Source: Stemphylium vesicarium (lineage: Eukaryota > Ascomycota > Dothideomycetes > Pleosporales > Pleosporaceae). Taken from it: 64,000 bases of DNA. Shown one piece after another: positions 1 to 11,642 of the stretch. Position 1 is the stretch's first letter; the number at the start of each line of letters is the position of its first letter. The stretch lies in NCBI GenBank assembly GCA_004380135.1, contig QXCR01000021.1, positions 186,001 through 250,000 of the forward strand, given 5' to 3'. The notes under the pieces were generated by a model, which saw nothing but the letters and a program-made list of their open reading frames with translations, was not told the origin of the DNA and ran no database searches. Both the position numbers and the translations under genes were made by a program.

Positions 1-899
1 ACATACGATGGTTATGGATCGTCATTTTGGAGAACTACCCCATTCTGCATCTGATATTACGTTGGCAACCAATACAGAAAGGTTCACCGGTGAAGGAACC
101 AGCAAGGGCTCCCGGCTCTCTCGGAGGACACTATCTACAGGACGTATCGACCTAGAGCGCATTCGGCTCATAGGTACATCTTCTCAATTTGCTCTTTGAT
201 CACACGTTGGATGCATTGAAGTGCTCCATGGTCGTTCGTGGTGACTGAGATCGCAAACACCATGAGGGCTCGAAGTCTTTTAGTTGAGTTCAAGCACATA
301 CGTTAATACTGCTCTACGTCAGGTACAGAAAAGCTGCATTTGCCGTCCACGGCTTACTGATAGCCTCTACAAATCCTCTTCTTACGCATACCCATTTTTC
401 CTTCCACTCATCGAGTTAAGTCAGCCTTCAAACCATCATTCACATCGAGTTGGCCAGTAACAAGCAGTGGCCGCCCCCCAACAACGCTTATTGATTGCCA
501 CCGAACTGCGTCGAAGTTGAACTTTCACACTCAACTCTAGGACCCTCACGATCACTTTCGCCTACTCTACACCAAATGAGCGAATCCACAATAGATCTGC
601 TGACATCGGCAACTACTATGTGGGGAGAAACATGAAATCAATAGGGCGATGTACCAGTTTGGAGAATACAACCAGGGCCTCTGGAGGAATACACCGGATG
701 AATGGGTGGGCTCTGTAATCAGCCACCATGTTGGACGGGCGGATGGTCGGGTTGATTATACAGGGAAGCGGTAGTCATTGCGAGAGACATGCCTTCCGAA
801 GAGGCATAAAGGAAGCTGGATTCCAGCTAAACAACTCACACAATTCATTTACATCTTCATCAATCACTCTAACCAAACAACCCCAAGCCAAATACAAAG
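1..899. other. Left-edge non-coding stretch
   Basis: No reading frame here has a recognisable domain or plausible splice structure. The last 100 bases before the cupin gene are rich in C and A (CAATTCATTTAC, CAAACAACC), which fits a fungal 5' untranslated region. Nothing else is seen. Confidence 0.5.
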
Positions 900-1781
900 A
901 TGCAATTTCTCGCCCTCCTGGGCCTCATTGTGGCGGCGTCAACAGCCTCTCCAGTCGCCTCTTCCGCGGCAGACACCCTCTCCAAACGCCTCGTCAACCC
1001 AGACACGGTCAACGTCCTCACCGCAGAGCAGCTAACCACCCAACGTAACCTCCTGCTACAGGCCCAATCCGAAACAGCCCGCGAAGCCATCCTCTTCCCA
1101 AACGTTCCCAACGCCTCAAACGACACCTTTCAATTCATCAACAACACCGTCGTGCCTCCAACTGGCGGTACGATCTTCCTATCTACTGTGAATAACTTCC
1201 CTGCCCTGGGATCAACTGGTTTGGCCGCCGCCGTGGGTTTCGTGAACCCCTGTGGCCTCAACACGCCACACTGGCACCCACGCGCCAATGAATTCCTTAC
1301 CGTAGTCCAAGGCAAGCTGATCGGCGCCATCCTACTCGAGGATGACCGGGGTTTCGGTAGCGTCGTTGGCGGCGCACCACCAGTTATAGGCCCATACCCA
1401 CAGATCTCAGCGACACTGTCCAACTACACTGGCATGCTATTTCCCAAAGGCCTGGTGCACTGGCAATTCAATCCTGAATGCGAGCCCGCTGTTTTCGTCG
1501 CCGGTTTCGACATTGCCGATCCGGGGCGCGTCGAAGCTGCCAGGAGCTTCTTTTCGGGTACCCCAGATGAGGTGTTGACGGCTAGCACGGGCTACTCGGA
1601 GTTCCTGACGCCAGAACAGGTTGCGGGGTTGAGGCCGACGCTTACGAGTGACTTTACGAGTATTGTGGAGAGCTGCGCGAAAAGGTGTGGGATTCCTTAT
1701 ACGGCAGATCCGAAGCCAGAGCCTTCTTCGACTTACACTTCTTCTGCTGGGGCTTATCCGTCGGCTTCGGGTGGGTACTAG
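900..1781 (+). CDS. Secreted germin-like cupin protein
   Basis: This is a 293-residue intronless protein of the germin/spherulin type, a single cupin barrel that usually binds a metal ion; members act as oxidases, dismutases or storage and stress proteins. A hydrophobic signal peptide covers about residues 1-16, with a possible KR processing site at 29-30. Cupin motif 1 has H124, H126 and E131 (HWHPRANE). Motif 2 has P182, G184, H187 and N191 (FPKGLVHWQFN). All four expected metal ligands are therefore present. The C-terminal tail (about 270-293) is Ser/Tyr/Gly-rich and looks disordered, and the three-residue variety after the barrel suggests a wall-associated end. The start is the first ATG before the signal peptide. 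The exact enzymatic activity cannot be read from sequence. Confidence 0.88.
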   Translation: MQFLALLGLIVAASTASPVASSAADTLSKRLVNPDTVNVLTAEQLTTQRNLLLQAQSETAREAILFPNVPNASNDTFQFINNTVVPPTGGTIFLSTVNNFPALGSTGLAAAVGFVNPCGLNTPHWHPRANEFLTVVQGKLIGAILLEDDRGFGSVVGGAPPVIGPYPQISATLSNYTGMLFPKGLVHWQFNPECEPAVFVAGFDIADPGRVEAARSFFSGTPDEVLTASTGYSEFLTPEQVAGLRPTLTSDFTSIVESCAKRCGIPYTADPKPEPSSTYTSSAGAYPSASGGY

Positions 1782-2114
1782 ATGCTGAAGATTCTGGTGA
1801 CTCGCGGTGGGTGGAGTGTTGGTGGCGAAGTATAGAGTTGACTGAGTCAGGGGGTCAATCAGTGCGAATTGAAGGTTTCATCCGAAATTTCCTTTGAAAA
1901 TAGACACTCGTTTTGAAGTTATTGAGCACAGCTACCAGAAAGCTGCTAGGATTATCGTTGAAGAATACAAACACTCTCGTTTTCGCAAGACATAACTTTA
2001 ATACTGCAACGTGACTGCGACAATAATCCAGCGCTTCTGCTCTTCGCAATGGCCTAACTTGTACACTCTTCCATGTACGCTTTCCATACGACAAGAGTAT
2101 GAGCATCTCTCAGC
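1782..2114. other. Spacer between cupin gene and decayed gene
   Basis: This is the convergent 3' side of two genes. No coding frame with recognisable features is seen. Confidence 0.4.
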
Positions 2115-2612
2115 TCAATTACTAAGCTCTTTGCTAGTCGTTTCCTCACTCAGCGTTTCTTCGCTCCCTGGCTCCGGCTCCGGCAGTGGCTCTTTCTCAA
2201 TCACCTCAATGAAGTATTGCACTGTGAATTCGGGGGTACAAAACCCCATGAACCCGGACAATATTCCCCACGCTTCTTCGAATGGAACCCGATACTTCCT
2301 TCATGCATTCATTGCAGCAAGGACCTCGTACTCTGAGTCGAGGGTGGTAATAGGATCCTTGTCGCCATCAGGCGATTCCTCGAGGAGTCCCTTGTACATG
2401 ATAATGACATTGCGATCTTGGGCTGACTGCTGGTCTAATATCAGGAAGATGTTACTATCCAAGCTTACAACGCCTGAATCGTAGAACGATACATATGCGC
2501 TTTTGAGCTGCTCCCATGTCGCAGAGCCGAGTTGCGTTGTGACGACGCTGTCGATCCTCTTGGCACAAGAAAGATCCTCTTGTGTAAGAGAATGGACTGA
2601 GATGTATGGCAC
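2115..2612 (-). pseudogene. Uncharacterised gene, probably broken by one TGA
   Basis: One minus-strand frame runs from about 2612 to a terminal TGA at 2115-2117 and is interrupted only by a TGA at 2301-2303. The part before it has ordinary coding composition (it begins PYISVHSLTQEDL). The part after it continues in the same frame with a similar character (RKYRVPFEEAWGIL) and ends in an acidic Glu/Pro/Ser tail. TGA from CGA (Arg) is one transition. The frame also runs upstream past 2612, and a GTATGG...CAG stretch between about 2648 and 2719 could be an intron leading to an earlier exon near 2720-2760. I do not recognise a family. It may instead be a functional shorter protein ending at the TGA. 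Confidence 0.4.
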
Positions 2613-3655
2613 GTTGATTTCCTCATTTGAGCTCTTGGGTTCATAGCTGCTGGTATAGGCGAAATCGAACCAGTGCTTACCAGATCAGTCAAAGCGCGAT
2701 GCAATTAGTAGGCCATACCTCTGGCGTGATGTCATGTGTGACAAAGACGATGATGTCCATCCTGTATGGACTTGAAGCTATTGATGTGAATGAAAACCTA
2801 GATAGTACTTATGGAGCATTTTCGAGCAGTTGGTGAGTTCGTTCGTCATATACGGTGTCTCGATCCATGGTTGCCTAATCCGCCACGGTACGCATACATT
2901 AGTGCTAGGCACCACACGCGCTGTCCACCGTGATGTGGGGGTGGGGTTTAAAAGTCTCATGAAAGCATAGAAGATTGCTAAGTGACCTGGGCCGTGAGTT
3001 CCATGAATAGTCTGCTCGTTTTGAAATCGGTTCTGACTAGAATAGACGCGGTAGAGTCGTGCCGCAATTAGTCCGCTGCATATTACAAAACCGTGGAATC
3101 TTCAATCGCATTCCTGTCAAAGGTCCTGAATACCTCCCCGACATTGCGTAGGGAGATCTCACGTCAGCAGGCGCATTGTTTTTCCATCGAAGCCGCCCCA
3201 TTTCCTTGCCGTATGACGAAATGTCAGCCTCAGCCTCCCCTCACTGCAAGCCTTGCAGGTGTGGGCGGACCACAGCTGTATGCCCAAATTCCGCGATGCG
3301 CAAAGACACCGTCTCGTGCGAGCGGCCATGCCGAACAGCAGAGCTATGATTACTCAAAGGCGAGTAATACATGCTAGATCTATCTTATATAGGCGCGTCG
3401 TCGCTCAGAAATCCTGTTGCACTTTACATACCAACTCCGATCGCGCGAACCGCCCGGCTGTTGTCTGAATTAGGCCCACTCGAACGCCAGGCCAAATCCA
3501 GTATCCCCCCCGCAAGCTACGCATCTCAAAGACCTTACTCAGCTCTCCATCAGCAACCGCAGATTTCCAATTTCCCGGCGTCTGAAAACTTGTTTTCGCA
3601 TCAGGGCTTTCTCTCGCTTGACACTCCGAGGCGATTGCTTGGGTGGAGTTAGCCA
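2613..3655. other. Spacer upstream of the BTB gene
   Basis: This may hold the first exon of the decayed minus-strand gene (about 2650-2760) and the promoter of the BTB protein gene. No other supported coding region is seen. Confidence 0.4.
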
Positions 3656-6171
3656 ATGTCCAACCAGTCGGGCGCGGCCTCTCGAGACTTTGGATTTCAA
3701 ACCTCTGACCAAGCAGGTGGAGCATCACAGCAGTATCCACAACCACCGTACAATAGCTACAATGCTGAGCAAGACACCAGTTCAGCCGAGGCCATGCGCC
3801 AAGCTTACAGTCATGATTCCTCCGCGGCATATCACGACTACAGCGCGCAACATAGCGAGATAAACCCAGGCCAGTTGACTGACGGCGGCTTCAGTCTTTC
3901 TGCGCCTACAGGCTGGGATTGGGCTAACTCTATCGACTTTTCGGACTTTACCAATCAGTATGAACCGCAAGGCGAACTCGTGCAGGAATATCAGAATCAA
4001 GTGAACCCGACAAACGACTTCAGCATCCCGCTCCCCGTCAGTACTGAGAATTCCATATACCAAGCGTTCCAACAACACCAGAGCGCGACGCCTGCGCCCA
4101 ATGCTACGCAGCCTCAGAAGCATCTATCTCCACCGCCCCCGCCTCCCCAATCGCAGCAGAGACCAATCGTCCAGACGGGCATGAAGCGAAAAGTCGATTC
4201 TGAGCCATCCCCAGCTGTATCGCAGGCTGGCGGCACGGCTGTCGAGCACCCACCGAAGCGCCGAAACAAGTCGCGACAGCCGTCCGACGCATCGCCTTCC
4301 ACGCCCACCATATCAAGTCCGCCTACCGCTCGTGCGCCGACAGTGGCGCGGACCGTGGCCCCCTCCACCCCCAGCGAAGCCGCATCGCAACCAGCATCAC
4401 GTGAGAACACCCAAGTCCAACGACAGAAGGAGCAGAGCAAGGGCACGGGACCACAAGGCAGAGTCATCGATGTCTCAACCCCAAGGAAAATAGTGGACGC
4501 GCCTGCAGGGCTGGACATACTGCCTGCGGGCAAGGTATTCCCCATACAAATTGGCTCCGAGCTGTTTAGGCTGTCCGGAGCCTCGCTTTCGTCGGATGGT
4601 AAGCATGCGCCAAAATCCAAACATGTGCGAAAGGCTTTTCAGCTAAGACTATTAGAGCACCCTCATACTTCTCGCATTTCTTCGGCCAGCAATTACACGA
4701 GAATGGTGGTCGCGCCGGTGACGTGAGGACTTTGTACATTGATCGCGACCCTGACACGTTCCGTGACATTGCGTTGCATCTGCAGGGCTACCACATTACC
4801 CCCAAAGACGGCGAGCATTTTGTGAAGTTATATGCTGACGCGCAGTTCTATTCTTGTAAGCGTATCTGCAAATAGCATAGAGGCTAGGAGCTGACGATAG
4901 TAGTGCCTCGTTTTACCAAACAGCTGTTCGGCACCGACATTTTTGTGCGCATTGGAGGAACCCCCTTCCAAATACCGCGCGATCTCTTCTCTGCTCCAGG
5001 CGATAGCCCAAACTTCTTTTCGCTGGGATTTGCGCACTTCTTCTCGACGCCTGCAGAAGTGTTCCCAGGATTGGATCGCGATGCGCTGCTCCGCCCACCG
5101 TCTATCAAACCTCCATCGGTCCCGAGTAGAAATGGCGAGATCTTCAGCGAGCTGATACAGCTGCTACAAGGCTACAATGTGGAAATTCGAAATGATGCGC
5201 ACCGCTCTCGGTTACTGAGAGACGCGCGCTACTTTCACCTCAAGGGGCTTGAGCAAAAGCTCATCCCATGCCAAATTTCATACAATCTGCGGCGTCAGCA
5301 GGCAGAGATCCTACTTCGTCTGGAAGACATTCGCCAATCTGGTATATCATTCAGGCCTGACAAAGCAATCGACGACTCGGATGCTGGATCGATCTCTGGT
5401 GCGCAATCAACAAGCACGTCCCCAGGCCCGGCAACGCTGGGCAAAGTAGCCAGTCCCGCGCCATCGACAGCAAGCAGCAGTGCCGTTTCGCGAGCGGGCT
5501 TCGTATCTTATGCGCGTCCATACACAGATGATCACGCGAACAGCAACATTCTAGTCCTCGAAATCTCCTCAACTGAGTCGACGACGTTGTACCTCCCTGC
5601 GTCGGCCCAAAAGGCCACACGCACAGGTCCGCTGGAAGTCGACCTCCGAGCAACCTTCCACAACGCAACCCTCGCACGCGTCACTTCTCTCTTCTCCGTT
5701 ATAGCGTCGAAAATGGGCCTACCAGCCACACAACCTCTAGGACTCATGTATCTGCAATCCGGCGGTGGTGTCGCGGCGCAACCAGTCAGCCCCGCTAATT
5801 CTGGTGTTAGCGAGCGTCGCGTTCGCGTGCGCCTCGACGCCGACTGCGCTCTTGAAATTGACGGATCACCAGCGGAACTCGATGTGGATAGCGACACAGA
5901 TTGTGTTGGAATACGTCGGTCAGGTCTTGGAAACACGTGGCTATGGGGCGGCAGCAAGTCGTACAATGAGTCTTCACTGTTACGAGCCGAGGAACACGAT
6001 GCAGCGGTCGAATGGACACTCAAACGCGCACACTGGCGCATCCGCGTGGAGCCAATCGCGCCCGGTGGAGATAGCGATGTGCGTCGTATGCAAGTCACAC
6101 TTTGTGGTGTGAGACTCGAGGCCTTCACTGTCGAACGTAATCGTAACGCTTCACGAGGGTTCTTGAACTAA
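3656..6171 (+). CDS. Double BTB/POZ (T1-type) domain protein
   Basis: The exons are 3656-4598, 4658-4855 and 4904-6171, giving 802 residues. Both introns (59 and 48 nt) have GTAAGC donors and keep frame. The first ~270 residues are low-complexity (Gln/Ser/Pro) with a basic patch (PPKRRNKSR) that could be a nuclear signal. Two copies of a potassium-channel-tetramerisation-like BTB fold follow: one from about residue 300 (FPIQIGSELFRLSG, then PSYFSHFF and the LYIDRDPDTF strand), the second from about 382 (DIFVRIGGTPFQIPRD, with NFFSLGFAHFF). Such domains mediate oligomerisation. In fungi they occur in Whi2-like stress and phosphatase adaptors, which is a possible but unproven identity here. The C-terminal ~250 residues are an additional conserved-looking region without a named domain. 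Confidence 0.8.
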
Positions 6172-6734
6172 CTACTCTCACAACAGAGACTCCATAGATA
6201 TATACGAATGAGATGGCTAGTTCTTTCACATACGACCATAGGACATTGAAAATAGAGCTTCCCGTTCGCTCAGCTGTACTCAAGCAGTGTACCGGCGGAT
6301 TAGTAGTCAGGTGGGTGACCACTGGCGAATCCCCGCTGTTGTATGTTTTTTGCTGTGTTTTTGGGGTGATACCCTTTTTTTTGCACTGCTCGGATGAACA
6401 TAATGGTAACATATGCAGGGTTGAGGACTGGTGGACGATGTTGTTGTCCATGAAGATAGTTTTGGCCATTGGGTATCGCCGTTTCGCAGATACCGATCGC
6501 CTTCTCAGTCACAGATCTCGCAGTGCACCTATATAGAGACCACTACGGCGAGCAAGACGTCAAACATGTTCAGTTCCTCTTTTGTGAGCGTGGTAGGAGA
6601 GAAGAGTGGAATATCGGCTCAATGCATCAGATAGTCTACCGTTGGGCCACTATATCATCCTTTCATAAAATAGACACTCATTCCACGATTATCTCAGTAA
6701 CACGACGCCTTCGTCTCTATATGAAGTGCAAAAT
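6172..6734. other. Convergent 3' spacer
   Basis: This lies between the ends of the BTB gene and the glutathione S-transferase gene. It holds short T-rich runs suited to 3' untranslated regions. No gene is seen. Confidence 0.45.
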
Positions 6735-7808
6735 CTACAACTTCGCATCGCTGAACGGCACGTAAGTCTCTCCACTCGCCTCTTCCACCCTCTTCGCCGC
6801 CCTCTTATACGAATCCCTCTCTTGCAGTCTCCTCATGTACTCGTAAAGCTTCGGGTAGCTAGTCTCGCTCAACGGAACACGCTGGCAGGCTCCCTCAAGG
6901 CCAAAGTGAATCATAATGTCTGCAGCTGTGATGTTGGAGCTGCAGAAGAACTCTCCCTTGGAAGGCGACTTGACGAGGTAATCTTCCAGGAAGTCAAAGT
7001 GAGACTTGAGCTCTGGGTCTACGAAAGAGCCGTCGACTTTGGAGGCTACCCCACCGGTGATGGGCTTGAGGAAGAAGGGGACGGGGGCGTTTTTGATGCC
7101 TAGATGATGTAGTTAGTAGGGTTGACAAAAAGCGGGGTGATTAGATGAAAACTTACTACCAGTGACAAGGGCAACGATTAGGATGGTGAAGAGACTGCCT
7201 TCGGTGTAGTCCATCAGGAACTGTGACTATGGTCAGTTTCCTTGTACTTTCCCAGTCACGTGAAAACTACTCGGAAGGTGGAAGGTGCGTTCGAAACCAC
7301 TGATTTCGTCGCATGCCTCTCCCCCCATCGGCAATCTCTGGAACATTTAAAGAAGAATGCGTACCTTGTACCTCATCCACTCTTCCGTCTCCGCGCCAAG
7401 CACACCCTCCTGGCCCTCGGGGTACCTGGTAGGAACCAGCTGCTTTCCAAAGTGATCGCAGATGTACTCCATGATGGTCTCACTCTCGGCAATGACAATG
7501 TCCTTTTCAGATCCAGCTGGTCTGATGGTAACAGTGGGCGATTTGCCCAAGGGGTGGACGGCTTTTAGATCTGCGCCCGCGCGCTTGTTTGCATCGCGCT
7601 TGTAGACCTCGATGTTGTATTCAAGATTGAGTTCTTCGAGGAGCCAAACAACACGCTGGCCGCGAGACTTGTTCAGCCTGTGACATTGTTAGATACTGAC
7701 TCTAGTGAATAGATGCAGTATTCCGCTGCGAGGCGACGAGCCAGTCGCGTCACGCTATCTTCGCACGTACCAATGAACGGTGATGGTTGCTCCTTGCTGG
7801 TTAGCCAT
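6735..7808 (-). CDS. Glutathione S-transferase (GTT1-like)
   Basis: The enzyme conjugates glutathione to electrophiles or reduces peroxides, probably in the cytosol. Exons (minus strand) are 7808-7771, 7677-7365, 7220-7157 and 7099-6735, giving 259 residues, the usual GST length. The N-terminal thioredoxin fold starts ITVHWLNKSRGQRVVWLLEE, with the Ser of the KSRGQR motif in the usual catalytic position of this fungal class. GKSPTVTI supplies the cis-Pro, and AESETIMEYI is the glutathione gamma-glutamyl binding ES motif. The helical C-terminal domain contains NITAADIMIHF, the N-capping box. The ATG at 7808 gives the first beta strand directly. It shares its promoter region with the divergent complex I gene at 8475. 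Confidence 0.9.
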
Positions 7809-8474
7809 AGTTGCAGTTGGATGTAATCTTGATGTTTGCCGTTGGTGTAAGAAGGAGAAAGCTGGATGGGAAACTCGAGTGAAGAATGCCTGGCGTTTAT
7901 CAGGGTTTTAATCTCACCGAGGCTCTTGGACGAGTTCATCGACACTTCCGTCACAAGCTTCGGCGTTCAGCCCGCCGGTGGTTGGCTGCCCGCCCGGCGA
8001 GAATCGCTTTTAGTGTCGGCTACTGGATTCCCCGATGATACGATGACACAATGAAGAAGCGCATCTTGCATCTTGCATCCTGCATCCTGCATCTTGCATC
8101 CATCAGATGAGCTCTACAGTGTCTTGGAGGCTTGGAAATGTAAGATCATAGGAGACCGGAGGTGTGTGGCGACACAGAAGTCCTTGGAGCGTGAAGCATG
8201 ATTTTGTTGTCGTGACTACCCCAAAGGCCCATCTAGGCAAAGTAGGGTATGTATGTGAGATTCGAAGGCATTAGGAGACAATAGGACTACATATGAGTCT
8301 ACATGCCTGACTATATACTGCATTTACAGGATTAATCATCGTCTACATGAGTGCATCACAAAGCGCCAAGACCCAACGGTACTTGCCGTGTCCGCCGACC
8401 TCATCGCATACACACCTCGACAACCACAAGCTCACCAACCGCGCACCTCTACACAACGCGCAAAGACCGCAAAA
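7809..8474. promoter_or_regulatory. Divergent promoter region, GST / complex I subunit
   Basis: These 666 bases separate two divergently transcribed genes and must carry both promoters. They contain a six-copy heptamer repeat at 8061-8102. No specific transcription-factor site is asserted. Confidence 0.4.
8061..8102. repeat. Heptamer tandem repeat (GCATCYT)6
   Basis: Six head-to-tail copies of GCATCTT/GCATCCT/GCATCCA lie in the spacer between the GST and complex I genes. Confidence 0.9.
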
Positions 8475-8998
8475 ATGCAGCCTACATTCCCCAGGATGGC
8501 GGGCCACAACCACGGCAGTAAGTGGCGCATCAGAAGGAGAGGCATTGGGCGCGCAATTGCTAACAATGAGAATAGTGATCCACGCGGATCCCGCCATTAT
8601 CAAATGGGCCAGTACGTTCACCCCGCCTCGTCCCTACCACCGAAACGTTCCCTCCCTAAACTGGATGCGAGAAGTTGGCATAGCGTTTCGGAAGTTGGAA
8701 CGACGGCTTTGAGGCTACGGTCAATGGGCAAGATGCGGTGCTGACTGGAGTAGACATGACCACCAACCGCCACAAGTACTTCCGCTGGACACGACGAACT
8801 GCCTGGCTCACATTCGCCTACGTTGTCCTGGTACCGGGTATGCTAGGTACGGCCGGATACATGACCGAGGTGAGTGATAGACGTGGACATGGCTTGCAGG
8901 ATGGCAGCAAGGAGGAATTAAGACAGCGACTGACATTTGCACAGGGCAAGTGGGAGATGCGCGGCAAGCGAAGGGGTGACATGATCTCCGAGTTCTAG
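8475..8998 (+). CDS. Complex I accessory subunit, NDUFB4/B15-like
   Basis: This is a small subunit of mitochondrial NADH:ubiquinone oxidoreductase, a membrane-arm accessory protein. Exons are 8475-8517, 8576-8611, 8754-8869 and 8945-8998, giving 82 residues. If translation begins at the in-frame ATG at 8496 (MAGHNHG, the start usual for fungal homologues) it is 75 residues. The spliced product reads HADPAIIKWA, then TNRHKYFRW, a single membrane segment (TAWLTFAYVVLVPGMLG), and the conserved end GKRRGDMISEF. These features match fungal NDUFB4-type proteins as I know them. All introns keep frame. The middle intron (142 nt) is the least certain because its acceptor (GGAGTAG) lies close to the branch site. 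Confidence 0.72.
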
Positions 8999-10570
8999 AT
9001 GGTCTCATTAGGGGGGAAAGAATCCATGTGGAGGGAGTGTACATATAAATACCAGGCTTTGCGGATGCGATGCGTACAACTCGAATGCAGTGGATCAAGT
9101 TTAGTGTGCCGATTGCGTCGCACCCGCCAACTAAGTAATGAGTGTGAGGTTACTGTGCGTGTTGATCCTGATCCAGGGCACAGTCTAAGATACCACGTAG
9201 GCATCAACAGCAAACTAAGCGTCAACACTGTGCGGCACTACATGATATGATCACCTCCACCATGCCACGGGTCTATAAGCACTACCGTTACAACATGAGC
9301 TGTATGCGGCAAGAGCCCCGGGCTTTCCTTCGGAACGACTTCGTGAGACAGGAAGGAATTTGTACAACAACGCACGTCAAAGCTGTGGCTCACTCGGAAG
9401 ACGTCACACTGACTCTGTCGACGCTATACTATGCTAAGTACTTCACAACTTTTGCAAACACGCGGAAGGTCCTGAACCTCAACCTGTGCATCATACTGAT
9501 GGTCGACATCGGCGGGCGCGGATGTGAGATAGCGCGGATTTCAATGCGCGATCCGCACATGTGTCGCCAAGGGGAAGACGCCCAATCGATATTCGCACAA
9601 ATACCAAGGTGCAATGGGCTAAAGGGGAATCTCTTGAGGAGTCTGATCCCTACACCACCCCTCTCCTAGGGCTACTTCCAACTTCGATGGCGGCGCGGGA
9701 TCCCGGTCAATGGCAGGTAAAACAGGGTGTTTGCATTGGCAATGAGCTGAGAACCGAGCTTGTATTTGTCTGGCTGGGAGTTCTTCACCCTCCCTGTACA
9801 GGGAAAGCGTTGGCGTCGGCCGATTCTTTCGCGACTGCAAGTGAATGACTCATTTCTGGTTAACACATCGTGCTCATACCTTGAGGGGTATCTGCGTACT
9901 CTATTGCGAGTATTATGACACGTGGTTCCTAGAACCTAACGAATAGATGACCCATGCCATCAATCACTTCGACGAAGCTCATGCAATCATCGCCGAGATG
10001 GGCCATTGTGGCCTCCAGGCCGGCAGGAACATAGTCCCGAGGATTTGTCCATTCTGTTTCCACGACGAGTCTTGCCCGATCCATGAGCGCATAGCGACAT
10101 ATACTCGCAAAAAACATGTCAGACATGTCGCAGAACATATGTACGGAACAACGGAACGCCTGCGACGTTGCCCATGCTACCCTACCATGTGCACGAAACA
10201 TGATGAGAAGGGCACTTGCCTGGCCCAGGGAACAGAAAAATCAGATCCCCGGGCTGAACATTCATCGTCGACCCAGATCCAGGAAGCCTCTCAAAGATGT
10301 AACGAACATCGAGGGACCGCGAAGAAAAATAGCCAAAATCTCGGAAGAGGAATAGCCTCTTATCTGTGGTAGCGCAACATGAAGTCGGGATTCGTTAGTA
10401 TGATAGTAGATGCAACATCTCTGTACCATGTATTATAATATCATCAATTGTCTCTCAGGGAAATTGAATGTGTACGAGATTCTTCTCCTTTGCACCAGAT
10501 ATCCTCCTTCCGGACGACGATTGTATTGATTTATCTGGACATTTTTCAAGTCTTTGCCGCTGAATCCAGT
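8999..10570. other. Gene-poor stretch before the SNF2 relic
   Basis: No intact gene is seen. On the minus strand between about 10350 and 9929 there are coding-like fragments in two adjacent frames (for example GDLIFLFPG, and a 90-codon frame ending at 9929). They look like a decayed gene of unknown family, but I cannot assign it. Confidence 0.3.
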
Positions 10571-10936
10571 TCACGGGTTGTCCTCTTCACGCCCTTGCTG
10601 GAAACGATGCTTCTTGTCTCGCGCTTTTGCCTTGTACTTCTCCGCAGCAAAGCCCAATGCAAAGAGCTTGATTACTCTGACATCTCTGTCCTGTCCAGGC
10701 CTCCAAACTCTCTTGTACGCTTGCTATTCCCAGTCAGTCTTCTACCATAGCTCACACATGATTGCGACATTTGTCAAAGCGAGGTTAAGAGCAACCCCAG
10801 TAGTTCCGCGCGATGCAAGGAGAACTTTAGCTCCCGCGGCTTCTTTGCACTCTTCAAGTATGGCGTCCTGTTTCTCTGGGAAATATCGGCCATCGTAACG
10901 GAGACATTCAATAGTCATGCATGTGTCAGAAGGCAC
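10571..10936 (-). pseudogene. SNF2-family helicase C-terminal relic
   Basis: A minus-strand frame matches the second RecA lobe of SNF2/Rad54-like DNA-dependent ATPases. LRYDG and KQDAILEE correspond to the usual LRYDG...R..L..F segment. KVLLASRGTTGVALNL corresponds to motif V, and YKRVWRPGQDRDV to motif VI (normally R.HR.GQ). Two in-frame TAG codons break it, at 10742-10744 (where W of the usual LWWN would lie) and 10724-10726 (before QAYKRV). The natural terminator is TGA at 10571-10573. A further in-frame TAG sits just upstream. The first two helicase motifs and the DEXH lobe are absent, so this is a truncated, inactive fragment. The TGG-to-TAG and CAG-to-TAG changes fit C-to-T decay on one or other strand. 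Confidence 0.8.
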
Positions 10937-11642
10937 TTGGTGCTACTGGCGGTGCTGAGATGGCTCGTCGAGCACTAGAACGACGACGCCCGTGTCTGAG
11001 TAGTGCGCTGCAGATGGGTAGCAAATTAGTCTAGACAACTACGTGTACGAAAACGGTTAAAGAATCATGATTCATCTCAAGGCGTCCAGGAGATATACAG
11101 GGACTTCTACTGTTTGAAGCACGTAGGAGTTGAGTGATTGTAGACAGCAGGCTGCGCTACACTACTTCTGACCTATTACATCTAACGCCCTTGTATGCGT
11201 CTAGCACTACCATCTGTGTCACAGCATCGATTTCAATTTACTTAAGCAACCTTGTCCATTCTCCTCGGTCTTTCACGCCAAGCTGTATGATGCTAAGAAT
11301 AAAACAGAGAACGCAACATTACTAGTATCTTCAAAGAGTTATTGGGACATTATGAGTTGGGTCTATTGTGCAGCATATGTTCCTACTCGATCGTACTGTT
11401 GTTACAGGAAATCGCCCTTCTACAAAAAGCGAAGCAAGATCTAACTTGAAAGGCTGCAAATAAACGCAAACACACATAGTAGAAGATGGAATGTGATATC
11501 GAACCAGAACCATGTCAGCCGATATGCAAGCAAAAAAGACAGACTTTTTATATGTGAATGACAAGTCCATCTCTCGAGACTTGATGTCATGGCTGTCTTG
11601 GTATCATCTCCTCCGCCGCCCTTCATCGCACAAGGTCAACGT
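10937..11642. other. Spacer, SNF2 relic to phosphate carrier
   Basis: This includes the 3' untranslated region of the phosphate carrier gene on the right. No supported gene is seen. Confidence 0.4.

Noticed and set aside
2636..2690. GGTTCGATTTC on the minus strand, resembling a tRNA B box
   Set aside because: No paired T-arm, anticodon arm or A box can be folded around it. The stretch fits better as an intron of the neighbouring minus-strand gene.
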